A stretch of 64,000 nt of DNA from Spirochaetota bacterium (GTDB lineage Bacteria; Spirochaetota; Spirochaetia; Treponematales; Treponemataceae): assembly GCA_023393015.1 (NCBI GenBank), contig JAEWMY010000007.1:1-64000 (forward strand), read 5' to 3'. Made by a program: the position numbers and the translations under genes. Of the stretch, positions 24,574 through 34,091 are shown one piece after another. The number at the start of each line of letters is the position of its first letter. The stretch's first letter is position 1. Below the pieces are notes generated by a model, which worked only from the letters and a program-made list of their open reading frames with translations, ran no database searches and was not told the origin of the DNA.

Positions 24574-26907
24574 ATGAAGAATTCACCTTCAGGTAGCGAG
24601 CTGAAGAAACGCGAACGTAACGAACGGCCGAAGAAGGGAAGTCTTTCTTTCAGGCTTGTCCTTTGGATCGGCGGATCGGTCATGCTCGTGCTTGTCGCGA
24701 GTTCGATATTCATACTTACGCAGGTGTTTACCCTCGAACGGGATAACGCGCGTCGCTATCTCGAAAAGACGGCAACGAGCCACGCCTACGAGATCAGAAC
24801 CGACATGGAAGGCGCCATGGTCGCGAGCAGGCTTATCGCGCGTTCAATGGTGTCGTTCTCCGGTCTTCCCAGAAACACGAGAAGGACCATTGCCGACGGT
24901 TTTTTGCAGGAAATCCTTCGGGCAAATCCCGGATACTACGGCGTATGGGTATGCTACGAGCCCGATTTATTCGACGGACTTGACGCGACATACCGCGGCA
25001 CTCCCGGAAATGACGCCACGGGACGCTTCGTGCCGTATTGGTACCGGAATTATGGTACCGATTCCAGCGTACGACACGCGTCGCTCCTCAGCGAAACGGT
25101 CATAGCCAGCGAAGACGTCACTCTCGAGAGAACGGTTCTTTCAGATTACGCGACGCCCGGCACGGGTGATTATTACCTGTACACCAAGTCCACCGGAAAA
25201 GAGCGACTGGTCGAGCCGTTCGTAAGCCGGGCGGATAAGAGCGGGTTAATCATCACGAGTATCGTTACTCCCATTAAAAACTCCTACGGAAGGGTGATGG
25301 GGGCCGTGGGAGTCGACATCAGGCTCGATACCGTTTCGGAGAAGCTTGTCAACGTAATTCTCTACCGGTCAGGGTCTCTGGAGCTCGTCTCGACGGCGGG
25401 TACGATAGCGGGTTCCCCGGATATCGCCGCGATAGGCACGCCGTCAGCGGTCTTCTCGGGAGATACGGGCCGATCCTATCTTGAACGTCTCGCCGCGGGA
25501 GAGTCAATCGTGATCACCGAACGAGTCTCCGGCCTTGCAGGCGCTATGACTCACGCGATGATCCCCGTTTTCGTCGGCAACGCCCTTGATCCCTGGATCA
25601 TCGACGCGAAGGTTCCGGAACGGGAAATGCTCGAAGCTTCGGTCTATCTCATACTCCGCGTCATCGCCGTTTTTACCGTCGGAGCCCTCGTGATAATCAT
25701 CCTCGTTACGGTGCTCGCGAGATCCCTCGTCAAGCCGATCAGGATCGCGAGCGCCGCGCTGGAAGGTATTGCCGAGGGAGAAGGCGATCTGACGATGCGT
25801 ATCGACGTGTCGGGCAACGACGAGATAGGGAAGCTCTCGGGAGATTTCAACAAATTCATCGCCAAGCTCGAGGAAATCATTTCCAATATTCGTGCCGCGA
25901 TGGATCGGCTCGGCACGGTAGGACAGGGCCTTTCCGCGAACATGCAGCAAACCTCGGCCGTCGTCTTCGAGATAAACGCGAGCATAGAAAGCGTCAAGCA
26001 GCAGGTCACGAACCAGGCCGCCGGAGTGACCGAGACGTCGAGCACCATAAAGGAGATAGCCGGAAGCATCGACAGGCTCGGGGACACGATCGCCGCGCAG
26101 GGCGAACATATCGCCGAAAGCTCGGCAAGCGTCGAGGAAATGGTCGCGAACATCGAGTCGGTCACCAAAACACTCGAGAAAAACGGATCGCAATTTACCT
26201 CGCTCAGGGAATCGTCCGACAAGGGATACTCGCGAATCACGGACGTCATCAACAGGATGCGGATGATCGAGAAGCAGTCCGAAGGCCTTTCCGAGGCGAA
26301 CGCCATTATCAGCGCTATCGCGTCGCAGACGAACCTGCTCGCGATGAACGCCGCCATCGAGGCCGCCCATGCCGGCGATTCGGGCAAGGGATTCGCCGTC
26401 GTCTCCGACGAGATACGAAAGCTGGCCGAGAACGCCGCGAGGCAGTCGAAGGCGATATCGACGGATCTCCGCGAACTAAAGCAGGCGATCGGCCAGGTCG
26501 CCCTTTCGTCGACGGAGGCCGGAGCCGTGTTCAGTTCCGTCCGCGATTCCATCTCCGCCGTTATCGAGCAGCAGAATCAGATACTATCCGCGATGGAGGA
26601 GCAGTCGACCGGGAACGAGCGCGTGCTTGAGTCCCTGGCACGCATGCGCGAGCAAAGCGGCACGGTCACCACGAGCGCACACGAGATATCGGGCGGAAGC
26701 CGCGCCATTCTCGAAGAAATGAACGAGCTCGTGGATATCACGCAGCGGATAAAGGACAGCATGGACGAGATAGGATCCGGTACGGAAGAGATCAACAAGG
26801 CGATCACCGACGTGGTCTCGCTCAGCCAAGCCAATAGCGACGGTATCGGCTCTGTACGCGCCGAAATAGCCAGATTCAAGGTCGGCAATGCAGGGTCCGA
26901 CGCGTGA
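24574..26907 (+). CDS. Methyl-accepting chemotaxis protein with double-Cache sensor
   Basis: 777 residues. TM1 at about 27-52, a large extracytoplasmic dCache-like domain (about 55-350; YYGVWVCYEPDLFDG, GRVMGAVGVDIRLDTVSEKL), TM2 at about 353-377, HAMP to about 430, then the methyl-accepting coiled coil. The hairpin tip (SQTNLLAMNAAIEAAHAGDSGKGFAVVSDEIRKLAE) is intact for CheA/CheW binding. The C-terminus lacks a CheR-tethering pentapeptide. The ligand is unknown. The ribosome site is weak; a strong AAGGAGGT at 24512 lies 60 bp too far upstream to serve this start. Confidence 0.95.
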   Translation: MKNSPSGSELKKRERNERPKKGSLSFRLVLWIGGSVMLVLVASSIFILTQVFTLERDNARRYLEKTATSHAYEIRTDMEGAMVASRLIARSMVSFSGLPRNTRRTIADGFLQEILRANPGYYGVWVCYEPDLFDGLDATYRGTPGNDATGRFVPYWYRNYGTDSSVRHASLLSETVIASEDVTLERTVLSDYATPGTGDYYLYTKSTGKERLVEPFVSRADKSGLIITSIVTPIKNSYGRVMGAVGVDIRLDTVSEKLVNVILYRSGSLELVSTAGTIAGSPDIAAIGTPSAVFSGDTGRSYLERLAAGESIVITERVSGLAGAMTHAMIPVFVGNALDPWIIDAKVPEREMLEASVYLILRVIAVFTVGALVIIILVTVLARSLVKPIRIASAALEGIAEGEGDLTMRIDVSGNDEIGKLSGDFNKFIAKLEEIISNIRAAMDRLGTVGQGLSANMQQTSAVVFEINASIESVKQQVTNQAAGVTETSSTIKEIAGSIDRLGDTIAAQGEHIAESSASVEEMVANIESVTKTLEKNGSQFTSLRESSDKGYSRITDVINRMRMIEKQSEGLSEANAIISAIASQTNLLAMNAAIEAAHAGDSGKGFAVVSDEIRKLAENAARQSKAISTDLRELKQAIGQVALSSTEAGAVFSSVRDSISAVIEQQNQILSAMEEQSTGNERVLESLARMREQSGTVTTSAHEISGGSRAILEEMNELVDITQRIKDSMDEIGSGTEEINKAITDVVSLSQANSDGIGSVRAEIARFKVGNAGSDA

Positions 26908-26988
26908 GCGACGATAAAGCGTAGGCCGGTTTCTTTTCGACCGATACCTTATGTATTTGCCTAACGCGTCGAATCTATCCGAATCCGC

Positions 26989-27447
26989 TTACGCATCTTC
27001 CCTCGCGTGTCGTTCGATTTCGTCGAACAACCTCTCGTGCCACAGCAAGTGGTCGAAGTAGTCGTCGACTAAAAATCGAAGCGTCAATCGCTTTTCGTCC
27101 TTGATCCAGTAATTGTCCAGCGTTGCGGGATTGATCCGTTTGATCAGTTCGATTACATAGCGGTTATACAGCCTCCATAACTCGATCAACTGCGCGTAAT
27201 CGGCCTGCTTCATCTTTGAGATATCGCGCCATGTTTCCGCGTCATAACCGGGAAACCGCAATACCTTCTCGTACTGCAGACGGATGAATCTTTGATGGTT
27301 GTTGCTCGCGGAATCGATGAGATGGGAAACGAGTTCGATTATCGACCAGTCTTCTTCGGGTGACGTTACCAGTCGAATATCCGAGTACCCTTCCAATTTG
27401 CGGTATATGCGACCCACGATCTCCTCAAAACGACCGATCTCAAACAT
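26989..27447 (-). CDS. DinB-like four-helix protein
   Basis: 152 residues, helical throughout. LVSHLIDSASNNHQRFIR and DYFDHLLWHERLFDEI carry the histidines that form the metal site in DinB/YfiT-like proteins. These are often metal-dependent thiol transferases or detoxification enzymes, and sometimes simply damage-inducible proteins. It follows the metallo-beta-lactamase-fold gene on the same strand by 55 bp. Substrate unknown. Confidence 0.75.
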   Translation of the reverse strand: MFEIGRFEEIVGRIYRKLEGYSDIRLVTSPEEDWSIIELVSHLIDSASNNHQRFIRLQYEKVLRFPGYDAETWRDISKMKQADYAQLIELWRLYNRYVIELIKRINPATLDNYWIKDEKRLTLRFLVDDYFDHLLWHERLFDEIERHAREDA

Positions 27448-27502
27448 GGCGACCTCGACGACGGGTATTCGGATTTACTGAATATGATAAGCGGTAACGA
27501 GC

Positions 27503-28387
27503 TTACCGCAGCTTGTCCTTTCTGTACACTACCGAAACGAACTCGCCGTTCCGGAATACGTCTTTGTCGATCATATCGATTTTATTAATCAGTTCCTCAA
27601 AAGAACGTACATCGTATTTCGCCATCAACGGCTCCAACCCCTCGCAGTACAGAAACGATTTCTTGCAGAAGGGATGGTTGTACGCCGTGCTTTTACGCGT
27701 GTCAATATTCCTGCAGCAATGAATCATTTTCTCGATGACGACCGTACGTAACGGAACGTCGCTGTGCGACGCCACGATTTGATACGAATCGTCTACGAGC
27801 GGAAGCAGTCTCTCGAGGCTTTCAACATACGTTTGGACGGAGAGTGATTCCTTCAGGCATATCCATACGTGATTGGAAATGGTATCGCCGCTATAGACGT
27901 AATGGTTTGCGGAATCCAGCAAACATACGGATCCCTTCGTATGACCCGGTGTCTCGATTACCGTTAAGGTTGCGGTGCCAAGATCGATCACGTCCCCGTC
28001 TCGTATGTACGCGAGCTTCGGTTTCCTGACGGTCAGTGTTCTCAGATATCGTTTCCTGTCGGCTTTCGTCGATTTCGACAGGTACAGCAAATAGAAAGCC
28101 AGCTTATAAAGTAGGTTGCTATTCTTTCTCAGGAGCGGAACGTCGGCTTTATGGATCAGTACCGAAGAAAAGGCGTTGTTTGCCTGAATGTGGTCAAAAT
28201 GCCCGTGGGTATTGAGTACCATGAGCGGTTTGTCCGTGAGCGTCGACGCTCGTTCGGGAAGGTCGCCGCATCCGAAACCCGAGTCGATGAGCAAAGCCCT
28301 TTCCGATCCGATGATCAGCGTGCAATACACCCCGTTGGACTCGTACATATGGTATACGGAATCGTTGAGCTTGACGGTTTTGTTCAT
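27503..28387 (-). CDS. Metallo-beta-lactamase-fold hydrolase
   Basis: 294 residues. NTHGHFDHI is the zinc-binding HxHxDH motif; further ligands are in ETPGHTKGSVCL (His), YSGDTI (Asp) and ASHSDVPL (His). About 45 residues are inserted between the first two motifs (LLRKNSNLLYKLAFYLLYLSKSTKADRKRYL), which distinguishes it from glyoxalase II. Cytoplasmic, no signal peptide. The substrate is unknown; thioester or lactone hydrolysis is typical of the family. Confidence 0.85.
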   Translation of the reverse strand: MNKTVKLNDSVYHMYESNGVYCTLIIGSERALLIDSGFGCGDLPERASTLTDKPLMVLNTHGHFDHIQANNAFSSVLIHKADVPLLRKNSNLLYKLAFYLLYLSKSTKADRKRYLRTLTVRKPKLAYIRDGDVIDLGTATLTVIETPGHTKGSVCLLDSANHYVYSGDTISNHVWICLKESLSVQTYVESLERLLPLVDDSYQIVASHSDVPLRTVVIEKMIHCCRNIDTRKSTAYNHPFCKKSFLYCEGLEPLMAKYDVRSFEELINKIDMIDKDVFRNGEFVSVVYRKDKLR

Positions 28388-28487
28388 ATCCTTTCCGCTT
28401 CGAGTCGGCGTCGTGCCTATCGTCAGAGTCTACCGCGCTCTTTCGGAAGTAGCAAGTGATCCACGCGTACGATTCGCGTCGGCCGCA

Positions 28488-29546
28488 TTATTCCCTGGCG
28501 GCAAGTTCGGCGCGCATTGAGGCCTTGGGGTCCTTTCGGGATTTCGCCAGGATTCGCGTTTTCGCTATGAACACGGACAGGTCGCCTTCGCAGAGCGAAT
28601 CGCAGTAGCGCGCGTAGAGGTCGCTGTCGCCCCAGTACATCCTGTAAAGATCGAGGAAGGCGTTGTTCACGCCCGCGAAATCGAAGTCCCGGTATGACTT
28701 ATCCTCGAAGATGCGCGGGGCCGAATCGGCGTAGACGCGGGCGCGTTTTTCGAGGAGCTCGGCCTTGCGTTTGAGCGTCTCCTCCTTTGGCAAACCCTCG
28801 GAATACAGTCGTTCGAGTTCGACGGCGGTTTCCCGCATGAAGGCGACGAAGGCCGCCGACGATCTCCGTCGCGCCTTCTCGGCCTCGAGCAAGTCGGGGT
28901 TCGGGCCCCCCAGGCTTTCCAGATAGAGGAGAGAGCCGCGTTCGCCGACGAACGTGGCCACTTCCTCGTTGAAGCTTTCCTGCCCCTTCCGGTACACGGT
29001 GGCATGGGTCAGTTCGTGGATGATGAGCTCCGAGAGTTCCGCCTCCGAATAGTCGCGCATGAAGGTCCAGAGCGGGTCATTGAAGAACCCGAGGGTAGAG
29101 AATCCGTCCACGGGACGGTTGATGACGTCGTAGCCCTTCGCCCTGAGGGCCGCGGCTTCTTTTTCCGCCGAGGGACGGTCGAAGAATCCCTTGTAGGGCA
29201 GTTTGCCCACGAACGGGTAACTCCAGAGATACCGCTCGAACTTGTCCGCGGCGCAGGCCTGGACGACGTCGGCGACGTAGGGGCGGCCCGAGTCGGCCAG
29301 GGTCGTGTAGCTATCGCTATCCCGCAGGCCGAGTCCCTTCACGGCGAACGAGCGGATTCTCAGGCTGCGCTCGAGGAAGGCCCTCGTGTCCGGATCGAGG
29401 GAGGGCTCTTTCAGCAATTTTCCTACCGGGCGCGCCTGGTCCTGGTAGGAGAGGTATTTGGTTCCCACCTTGAGGATATAGCAGGAGGACAGGAAGGGGA
29501 GGCAGAATGCGATGAGGAGGATCGGGCCCGGAACGCTCTTAATCAT
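28488..29546 (-). CDS. Zinc aminopeptidase-like lipoprotein
   Basis: 352 residues. The signal peptide ends FLSSC (Cys22). The mature part contains SELIIHELTHATVY, an HExxH zincin motif, followed by FNEEVATFVGERG, which supplies the third zinc-ligand glutamate. The layout matches the putative aminopeptidase family PF10023 found in Gram-negative bacteria and spirochaetes. Probably anchored in the envelope facing the periplasm. Its physiological substrate is unknown. Confidence 0.85.
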   Translation of the reverse strand: MIKSVPGPILLIAFCLPFLSSCYILKVGTKYLSYQDQARPVGKLLKEPSLDPDTRAFLERSLRIRSFAVKGLGLRDSDSYTTLADSGRPYVADVVQACAADKFERYLWSYPFVGKLPYKGFFDRPSAEKEAAALRAKGYDVINRPVDGFSTLGFFNDPLWTFMRDYSEAELSELIIHELTHATVYRKGQESFNEEVATFVGERGSLLYLESLGGPNPDLLEAEKARRRSSAAFVAFMRETAVELERLYSEGLPKEETLKRKAELLEKRARVYADSAPRIFEDKSYRDFDFAGVNNAFLDLYRMYWGDSDLYARYCDSLCEGDLSVFIAKTRILAKSRKDPKASMRAELAARE

Positions 29547-29635
29547 TGTTTTTCAGTATGCCCGGTCAAGCGTTCCGCGGCAAGTCCGTGGCGCGTCCGG
29601 GGCGCGTCAGCCATAGGAGAGGCGTTTTTTTTCAT

Positions 29636-29665
29636 TTGACACTTTGACAACTATCGAAGTATATT
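29636..29665 (+). promoter_or_regulatory. Promoter of the arsR-efr operon
   Basis: TTGACA (29636-29641) and TATATT (29660-29665), 18-bp spacing. The spacer repeats the -35 word (TTTGACAC then TTTGACAA), so a regulator half-site may overlap. Transcription would begin only about 10 bases before the arsR start. Confidence 0.75.
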
Positions 29666-29681
29666 GTGTCGGGAGGAGGAT

Positions 29682-29996
29682 ATGACGGAACAGGATTTGG
29701 CAAAGGCCTTCAGGGCGCTCGGAAACGAAAACAGACTCGCCATCTTCCTCCAGATACTCGAGGCGGAGCGGAAAAGCTACAAGCGTCAATGCCGGTGCGT
29801 CGTGACGGACGTCATATCGAAGCTCGGCATCGGGGCGCCGACGATATCTCATCACCTCAAGGAGCTTTCGAACGCGGGTCTCATCGAAACGGAACGGGAC
29901 GGAAAGTTTCTCGTCGCGATGATAAACGTAAACGCGATCTCGGAAATATGCGCCTTGATCGGAATCGCCGGCAAGGGGAAAAAGGAGAAACCGTGA
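29682..29996 (+). CDS. ArsR-family repressor
   Basis: 104 residues from the ATG at 29682, with GGAGGAGG directly upstream. Winged helix: LAKAFRALGNENRLAIFLQIL, then GAPTISHHLKELSNAGLIETERDGKFLVAMIN. The CRC of QCRCVVTDVI lies near the position of thiol-based sensing sites in this family, so metal or redox sensing is plausible. First gene of an operon with an EFR1 flavodoxin-ferredoxin, coupled by GTGA, and probably its autorepressor. Confidence 0.92.
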   Translation: MTEQDLAKAFRALGNENRLAIFLQILEAERKSYKRQCRCVVTDVISKLGIGAPTISHHLKELSNAGLIETERDGKFLVAMINVNAISEICALIGIAGKGKKEKP

Positions 29997-30790
29997 AAAA
30001 CGCGATCTATTACTATTCCGGGACGGGTAATAGCCTTTCGGTGGCGCGGCGACTGGCCGAACGGCTCGGGGAATGCGAGCTCGTCGATATCGCGAAAATC
30101 GCCTCGGCGCCGAACGCGGAAACTACCGTTAGGGCAAGCGCGACCGAAAGACTGGGATTCGTCTTCCCCTTGTACTTCTGGGGACTGCCTTCGATCGCCC
30201 ATTCTTTCCTGCGAGGCCTCGCGATTTCCGGTAATCCGTACGCGTTCAGCGTACTGACGGCGGGAGGGGCTTCGGCGGGCGTCGGAAACCTGCAGATCGC
30301 GGGCATCCTCGCCCGGAAGGGAATCAGGCTCTCGGCCGGATTCCGGGTCACGATGCCGGATAATTACTTCGTGTTTTACGACGCCGACGCGAGGGAGAAG
30401 GCCGACGCGGCGCTCGAATCGTCGAAGGGAACGATTGAGGAAATCGTGGCCAGTGTCGCCGGAAAAAAATCGAGCGCGCCGGAAGGGCCCTCCCGTTGGT
30501 ACGAAGGAGCGTTCGCGCCGCCCGTAAACGCGGTGTTCAGGCGTTTCGTGCACGGTTCCGGAAAGCGCTTTCGCGTGTCGGCCGATTGCGTCGGCTGCGG
30601 TGAATGCGCGCGCGTATGCGGCGTGGGGAACATCCGCATGGACGAGAAGCGGCCGGTATGGGGTTCCGCGTGCGAACGATGCCACGGATGCATCAACGTC
30701 TGCCCGGCAAAGGCGATATCCTACGGTACCGACAGAAAGATACTTTCGCAATACACGCATCCCGAGGGTGGCGCCCGACAAGGCCGGTGA
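29993..30790 (+). CDS. EFR1-family flavodoxin/ferredoxin fusion
   Basis: 265 residues. Residues 1-170 are a flavodoxin domain (IYYYSGTGNSLSVARRLAE for FMN phosphate). Residues about 205-245 carry two 4Fe-4S motifs, CVGCGECARVC and CERCHGCINVCP. EFR1 proteins are cytoplasmic electron carriers common in anaerobes. The start is GTG at 29993, overlapping the ArsR stop; a longer frame reads out of phase through arsR and is not used. Its redox partner is unknown. Confidence 0.92.
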   Translation: MKNAIYYYSGTGNSLSVARRLAERLGECELVDIAKIASAPNAETTVRASATERLGFVFPLYFWGLPSIAHSFLRGLAISGNPYAFSVLTAGGASAGVGNLQIAGILARKGIRLSAGFRVTMPDNYFVFYDADAREKADAALESSKGTIEEIVASVAGKKSSAPEGPSRWYEGAFAPPVNAVFRRFVHGSGKRFRVSADCVGCGECARVCGVGNIRMDEKRPVWGSACERCHGCINVCPAKAISYGTDRKILSQYTHPEGGARQGR

Positions 30791-30858
30791 CGTCGGCGAA
30801 GCCCCGTCGATCTACCGGAAAAAACGGAGGCCGCCGTGCCCGGAACCTCGCCGGGATG

Positions 30859-31650
30859 CTATAGGCGTTCGAGTTCGTCCAGGATCGTTTCCATGAGCGC
30901 GCCGTCGGCGATGAGGCCGCGAAGCGTTTCGTCCCAGCGGTCCCGCGCGAAAGTCAGGTCCTCGATCGCGGTCTTTCCCCGGAACAGGTTCACGAGTCCC
31001 ATGAGGCTGTACCCCGCGTTCCGGAGCGAGCGGATGACGAGGAGCTTTTCGATGTCGGCCCCGGAATAGAGTCGTCTGCCGTTCGGGAGCCTCGTCGGCG
31101 TCACTAGACCGTTCCGTTCCCAGTCGCGAAGCGTGTCCGGAGCTACCCCGACGGTTTTTGCCGCCTCGCCGCGCATGAGAGTAGCGTCCGGCATGGCGGG
31201 CACGTCCGGCATGCCTGGCGCGACCTGACCGGTTGCCGCGCCCCGCGCGACGGCCGCGCCGTTTGCCCGCCATCGTTCGAGAATGCCTTTCGCCCCGGTC
31301 GCGCGCGCGAGCCATTCGTCGAGATTCGCCCGATGCTCAGCCAGGAGGGTCCGAGCCGGGGCGAAGTCTTTCGCGACGGCGAGGGCGATGAGCCGTTTCA
31401 TCCGTTTACGGCCTTCCCATTCCTGGAAGCAGGTACGGAAGGCGGTTACCGCGAGCAGGGCCTGGAGAGCGTGCCCGCGCGAGTATTTCCGGTAACCGTT
31501 GGCCGCGCGGGGGACGCCCGAGATGAACCCCCAAGTTTCGTATTTGCGGAGCGTGTTCGCATGCCGGCCGATGATGCGGGAGACCTCCGCGCACGAGAAG
31601 GTGACGTCGCCCCCGTCCGAACCGCCCATGATGGCGTCGATCGCGTTCAT
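30859..31650 (-). CDS. Double-domain MerR-family regulator
   Basis: 263 residues from the ATG at 31650 (a TTG two codons earlier is the alternative). Two MerR winged helices are present in one chain: FSCAEVSRIIGRHANTLRKYETWGFI with GYRKYSRGHAL near the N-terminus, and MRGEAAKTVGVAPDTLRDWERNGLV with RRLYSGADIEKL after residue about 160. An Ala/Gly-rich linker joins them. It is divergent from a UvrA-like resistance gene, whose promoter has the stretched spacing MerR activators use. The effector may be a drug or DNA-binding compound; this is inferred from context. Confidence 0.85.
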   Translation of the reverse strand: MNAIDAIMGGSDGGDVTFSCAEVSRIIGRHANTLRKYETWGFISGVPRAANGYRKYSRGHALQALLAVTAFRTCFQEWEGRKRMKRLIALAVAKDFAPARTLLAEHRANLDEWLARATGAKGILERWRANGAAVARGAATGQVAPGMPDVPAMPDATLMRGEAAKTVGVAPDTLRDWERNGLVTPTRLPNGRRLYSGADIEKLLVIRSLRNAGYSLMGLVNLFRGKTAIEDLTFARDRWDETLRGLIADGALMETILDELERL

Positions 31651-31666
31651 CCCCAAACCCTACACC

Positions 31667-31697
31667 TTGCCCCCAGGTTTGCGCAATCCGGTACGCT
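31667..31697 (+). promoter_or_regulatory. MerR-type promoter of the UvrA-like gene
   Basis: TTGCCC (31667-31672) and TACGCT (31692-31697) with a 19-bp spacer, the long spacing that MerR proteins correct by untwisting DNA. The spacer includes AGGTT, mirrored by AACC/ACCT to the left. Confidence 0.5.
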
Positions 31698-31721
31698 CTC
31701 GGCATGTCAAAGGAGATAACC

Positions 31722-34049
31722 ATGCCCACACGGAATGAGCGCGCCGGAACGGCGCGATTTATCGAAATCGAGGGCGCGCACGCGCATAACCTGAAGAACG
31801 TGAGCCTCTCCGTGCCGAAACACGCGTTCGTGGCGTTTACGGGAGTCTCGGGCTCGGGGAAGTCGACGCTTCTATTCGACACGATCTACACCGAGGCTCA
31901 GCGCCAGCTCGTCGAGACGTTTTCGACCTTCGCGCGGAACCGCTTGCCGAAGCTCTCGCGGCCCGACGTCGAGTCGATTCGGAACCTGTCGACGGCGATA
32001 CTCATCGACCAGAAAAAGATGGGAAGCAACCTCCGGAGCACGGTAGGGACGGCGACGGAGGTCGTTACGTACCTCAGGCTCCTCTACTCGCGGCTCGCGG
32101 ATCCGTTCGTGGGCCCGTCGTTCTATTACTCGTTCAACCATCCCGAGGGGATGTGCCCCGTATGCCACGGGCTCGGCACGAGGATCGCGATCGATACGGC
32201 GAAGCTCGTGAATCCCGCGTTGTCGCTCAGGGAGGGCGCGATCGACCATCCCGAGTGCCGGGTCAACGGCTTCCTCTGGCGCGAGATGCTGAGCATCGAT
32301 CTTTTCGACCCGGACAAGAAGGTCGCCGACTTCACCGAGCGCGAGCTCCATCTCTTGCTGCGCACCGAGCCGGTTCCCGTCGCGAAGAGGCACGGCGCGG
32401 GCACGTACCTGAAAAACTGGGAGGGGATCGCGCGCAGGCTCGAACGCCTCAAGACCGCGAAGGCAGACGCGGAGGAAAGCGACGATGACAAGGACGCGTA
32501 CGACCGGTATTTCTCGTACGGGAAATGCGAGGCGTGCTCGGGCACCAGGCTGAGCGAACGCGCTCGGTCGACGAAGATCGCGGGCTTCGACATCGGCGAG
32601 CTTTGCGCGATGGAGATCCGCGACCTCATTCCGGTGCTGGAAGGGATCGATGTCCCCGCGGCCGTCCCGATTCTCCGGAAGGCGATCGCGCTCCTTCGCG
32701 CGATGGACGACGTCGGGATCGGCTATCTGTCGCTCGATCGGCCGACGTCGACGCTCTCCGGCGGGGAAAGCCAGCGGGTCAAGACCGCGCGTCAGCTCGA
32801 TTGCGACCTTACCGACCTCATGTACGTTCTCGACGAGCCGTCGGCGGGCTTGCACCCGCGGGACACGGAGCGGCTCACCGCGCTTCTCGCGCGGTTGCGC
32901 GACGCCGGGAACAGCGTGTATGTCGTGGAGCACGATCCGGAGATCGTGCGGAAGGCCGATTGGGTGGTCGACCTCGGGCCGAAGGCCGGATCGCTCGGGG
33001 GGGAGGTGGTCTATAACGGCCCGCTCGAGGGCTTCGGGGAAAGCGGCACGCTCACGGCGCGGTTTCTGTCGGCGGATCGGCGCGTCGAGCCGAGCGTCAG
33101 GGCCCGGCCGATCGCAGACCGGGCGGCCAGAGACCGGCCGGACCGCGCTTCCGGCGACTTTCTTTCGGTGCGCGGCGCGCGGGCGAACAACCTGAAGGGG
33201 ATCGACGTCGACTTCCCGCGCGGGCTATTCACGTGCGTGACGGGCGCCGCCGGAAGCGGGAAGAGTTCGCTCGTCCACGAGTGCCTCATGGCTTCCTACC
33301 CCGACGCGATCATGATCGATCAATCCCCGATCGGCCGGACGAGCCGCGGCAACCTCGCGACGTACACCGGAACGTTCGACGCGATCCGGAAGATATTCTC
33401 CGCCTCGACGGGGCGTGACGCGTCCCTTTTCAGCTTCAATTCGCTCGGCGCGTGCCCGAAGTGCGGAGGCCAGGGCGTCGTCGGCACCGAGCTTTTTTTC
33501 CTTGACGCGTTCCGCACCGCGTGCGACGAATGCGGCGGCAAGCGCTACGGGAAGGAAGTTCTCGGTCTCGCTCACAACGGGAAGAACATCGATGACGTCC
33601 TTTCGATGACCGCGACCGAGGCCCTCGCCTTTTTCGACCATCCGAAGATCCGCGCGCGGATGGGGATTCTCGTCGAGGTCGGCCTCGACTACGTCAAGCT
33701 CGGGCAGTCCCTCTCGTCGCTTTCGGGAGGCGAAAGCCAGCGGCTCAAGATCGCCGCGGAGCTTTCAAAAAAGGGAAACGCGTACGTGCTGGACGAGCCG
33801 ACGACGGGCTTGCACCTCTCGGACATCGAGCGGCTCTACGGCATCATCAGGCGGCTGACGGACGCGGGCAACACGGTGATCGTCATCGAGCATAACCCGG
33901 ACCTCATCAAGTACGCGGACTGGATAATCGACCTCGGGCCCGAGGGAGGGAATGCCGGCGGGGAGCTCGTCTATCAGGGATTGCCCGAGGGATTCGCCGC
34001 GTGCGGCCGTTCGCTCACCGCGCCGTACGTGACGGAACTCTGGAAGTAG
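31722..34049 (+). CDS. UvrA-like ABC ATPase (drug-resistance type)
   Basis: 775 residues from the ATG at 31722, preceded by AAAGGAG; an ATG at 31704 lacks a ribosome site. Two UvrA-type ATPase modules: Walker A GVSGSGKSTL and GAAGSGKSSL, signatures LSGGESQR twice, and zinc motifs CPVCHGLG, CEACSGTR, CPKCGGQG and CDECGGKR. At about 780 residues, against 940 for housekeeping UvrA, it lacks the UvrB-binding insertion, like UvrA2/DrrC proteins. Those protect against DNA-intercalating antibiotics. It is divergent from a MerR regulator. Confidence 0.92.
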   Translation: MPTRNERAGTARFIEIEGAHAHNLKNVSLSVPKHAFVAFTGVSGSGKSTLLFDTIYTEAQRQLVETFSTFARNRLPKLSRPDVESIRNLSTAILIDQKKMGSNLRSTVGTATEVVTYLRLLYSRLADPFVGPSFYYSFNHPEGMCPVCHGLGTRIAIDTAKLVNPALSLREGAIDHPECRVNGFLWREMLSIDLFDPDKKVADFTERELHLLLRTEPVPVAKRHGAGTYLKNWEGIARRLERLKTAKADAEESDDDKDAYDRYFSYGKCEACSGTRLSERARSTKIAGFDIGELCAMEIRDLIPVLEGIDVPAAVPILRKAIALLRAMDDVGIGYLSLDRPTSTLSGGESQRVKTARQLDCDLTDLMYVLDEPSAGLHPRDTERLTALLARLRDAGNSVYVVEHDPEIVRKADWVVDLGPKAGSLGGEVVYNGPLEGFGESGTLTARFLSADRRVEPSVRARPIADRAARDRPDRASGDFLSVRGARANNLKGIDVDFPRGLFTCVTGAAGSGKSSLVHECLMASYPDAIMIDQSPIGRTSRGNLATYTGTFDAIRKIFSASTGRDASLFSFNSLGACPKCGGQGVVGTELFFLDAFRTACDECGGKRYGKEVLGLAHNGKNIDDVLSMTATEALAFFDHPKIRARMGILVEVGLDYVKLGQSLSSLSGGESQRLKIAAELSKKGNAYVLDEPTTGLHLSDIERLYGIIRRLTDAGNTVIVIEHNPDLIKYADWIIDLGPEGGNAGGELVYQGLPEGFAACGRSLTAPYVTELWK

Positions 34050-34091
34050 CCAGAAGGGCGACAAAGGTGTATCGTTCTTGCGAGGTAAAGC

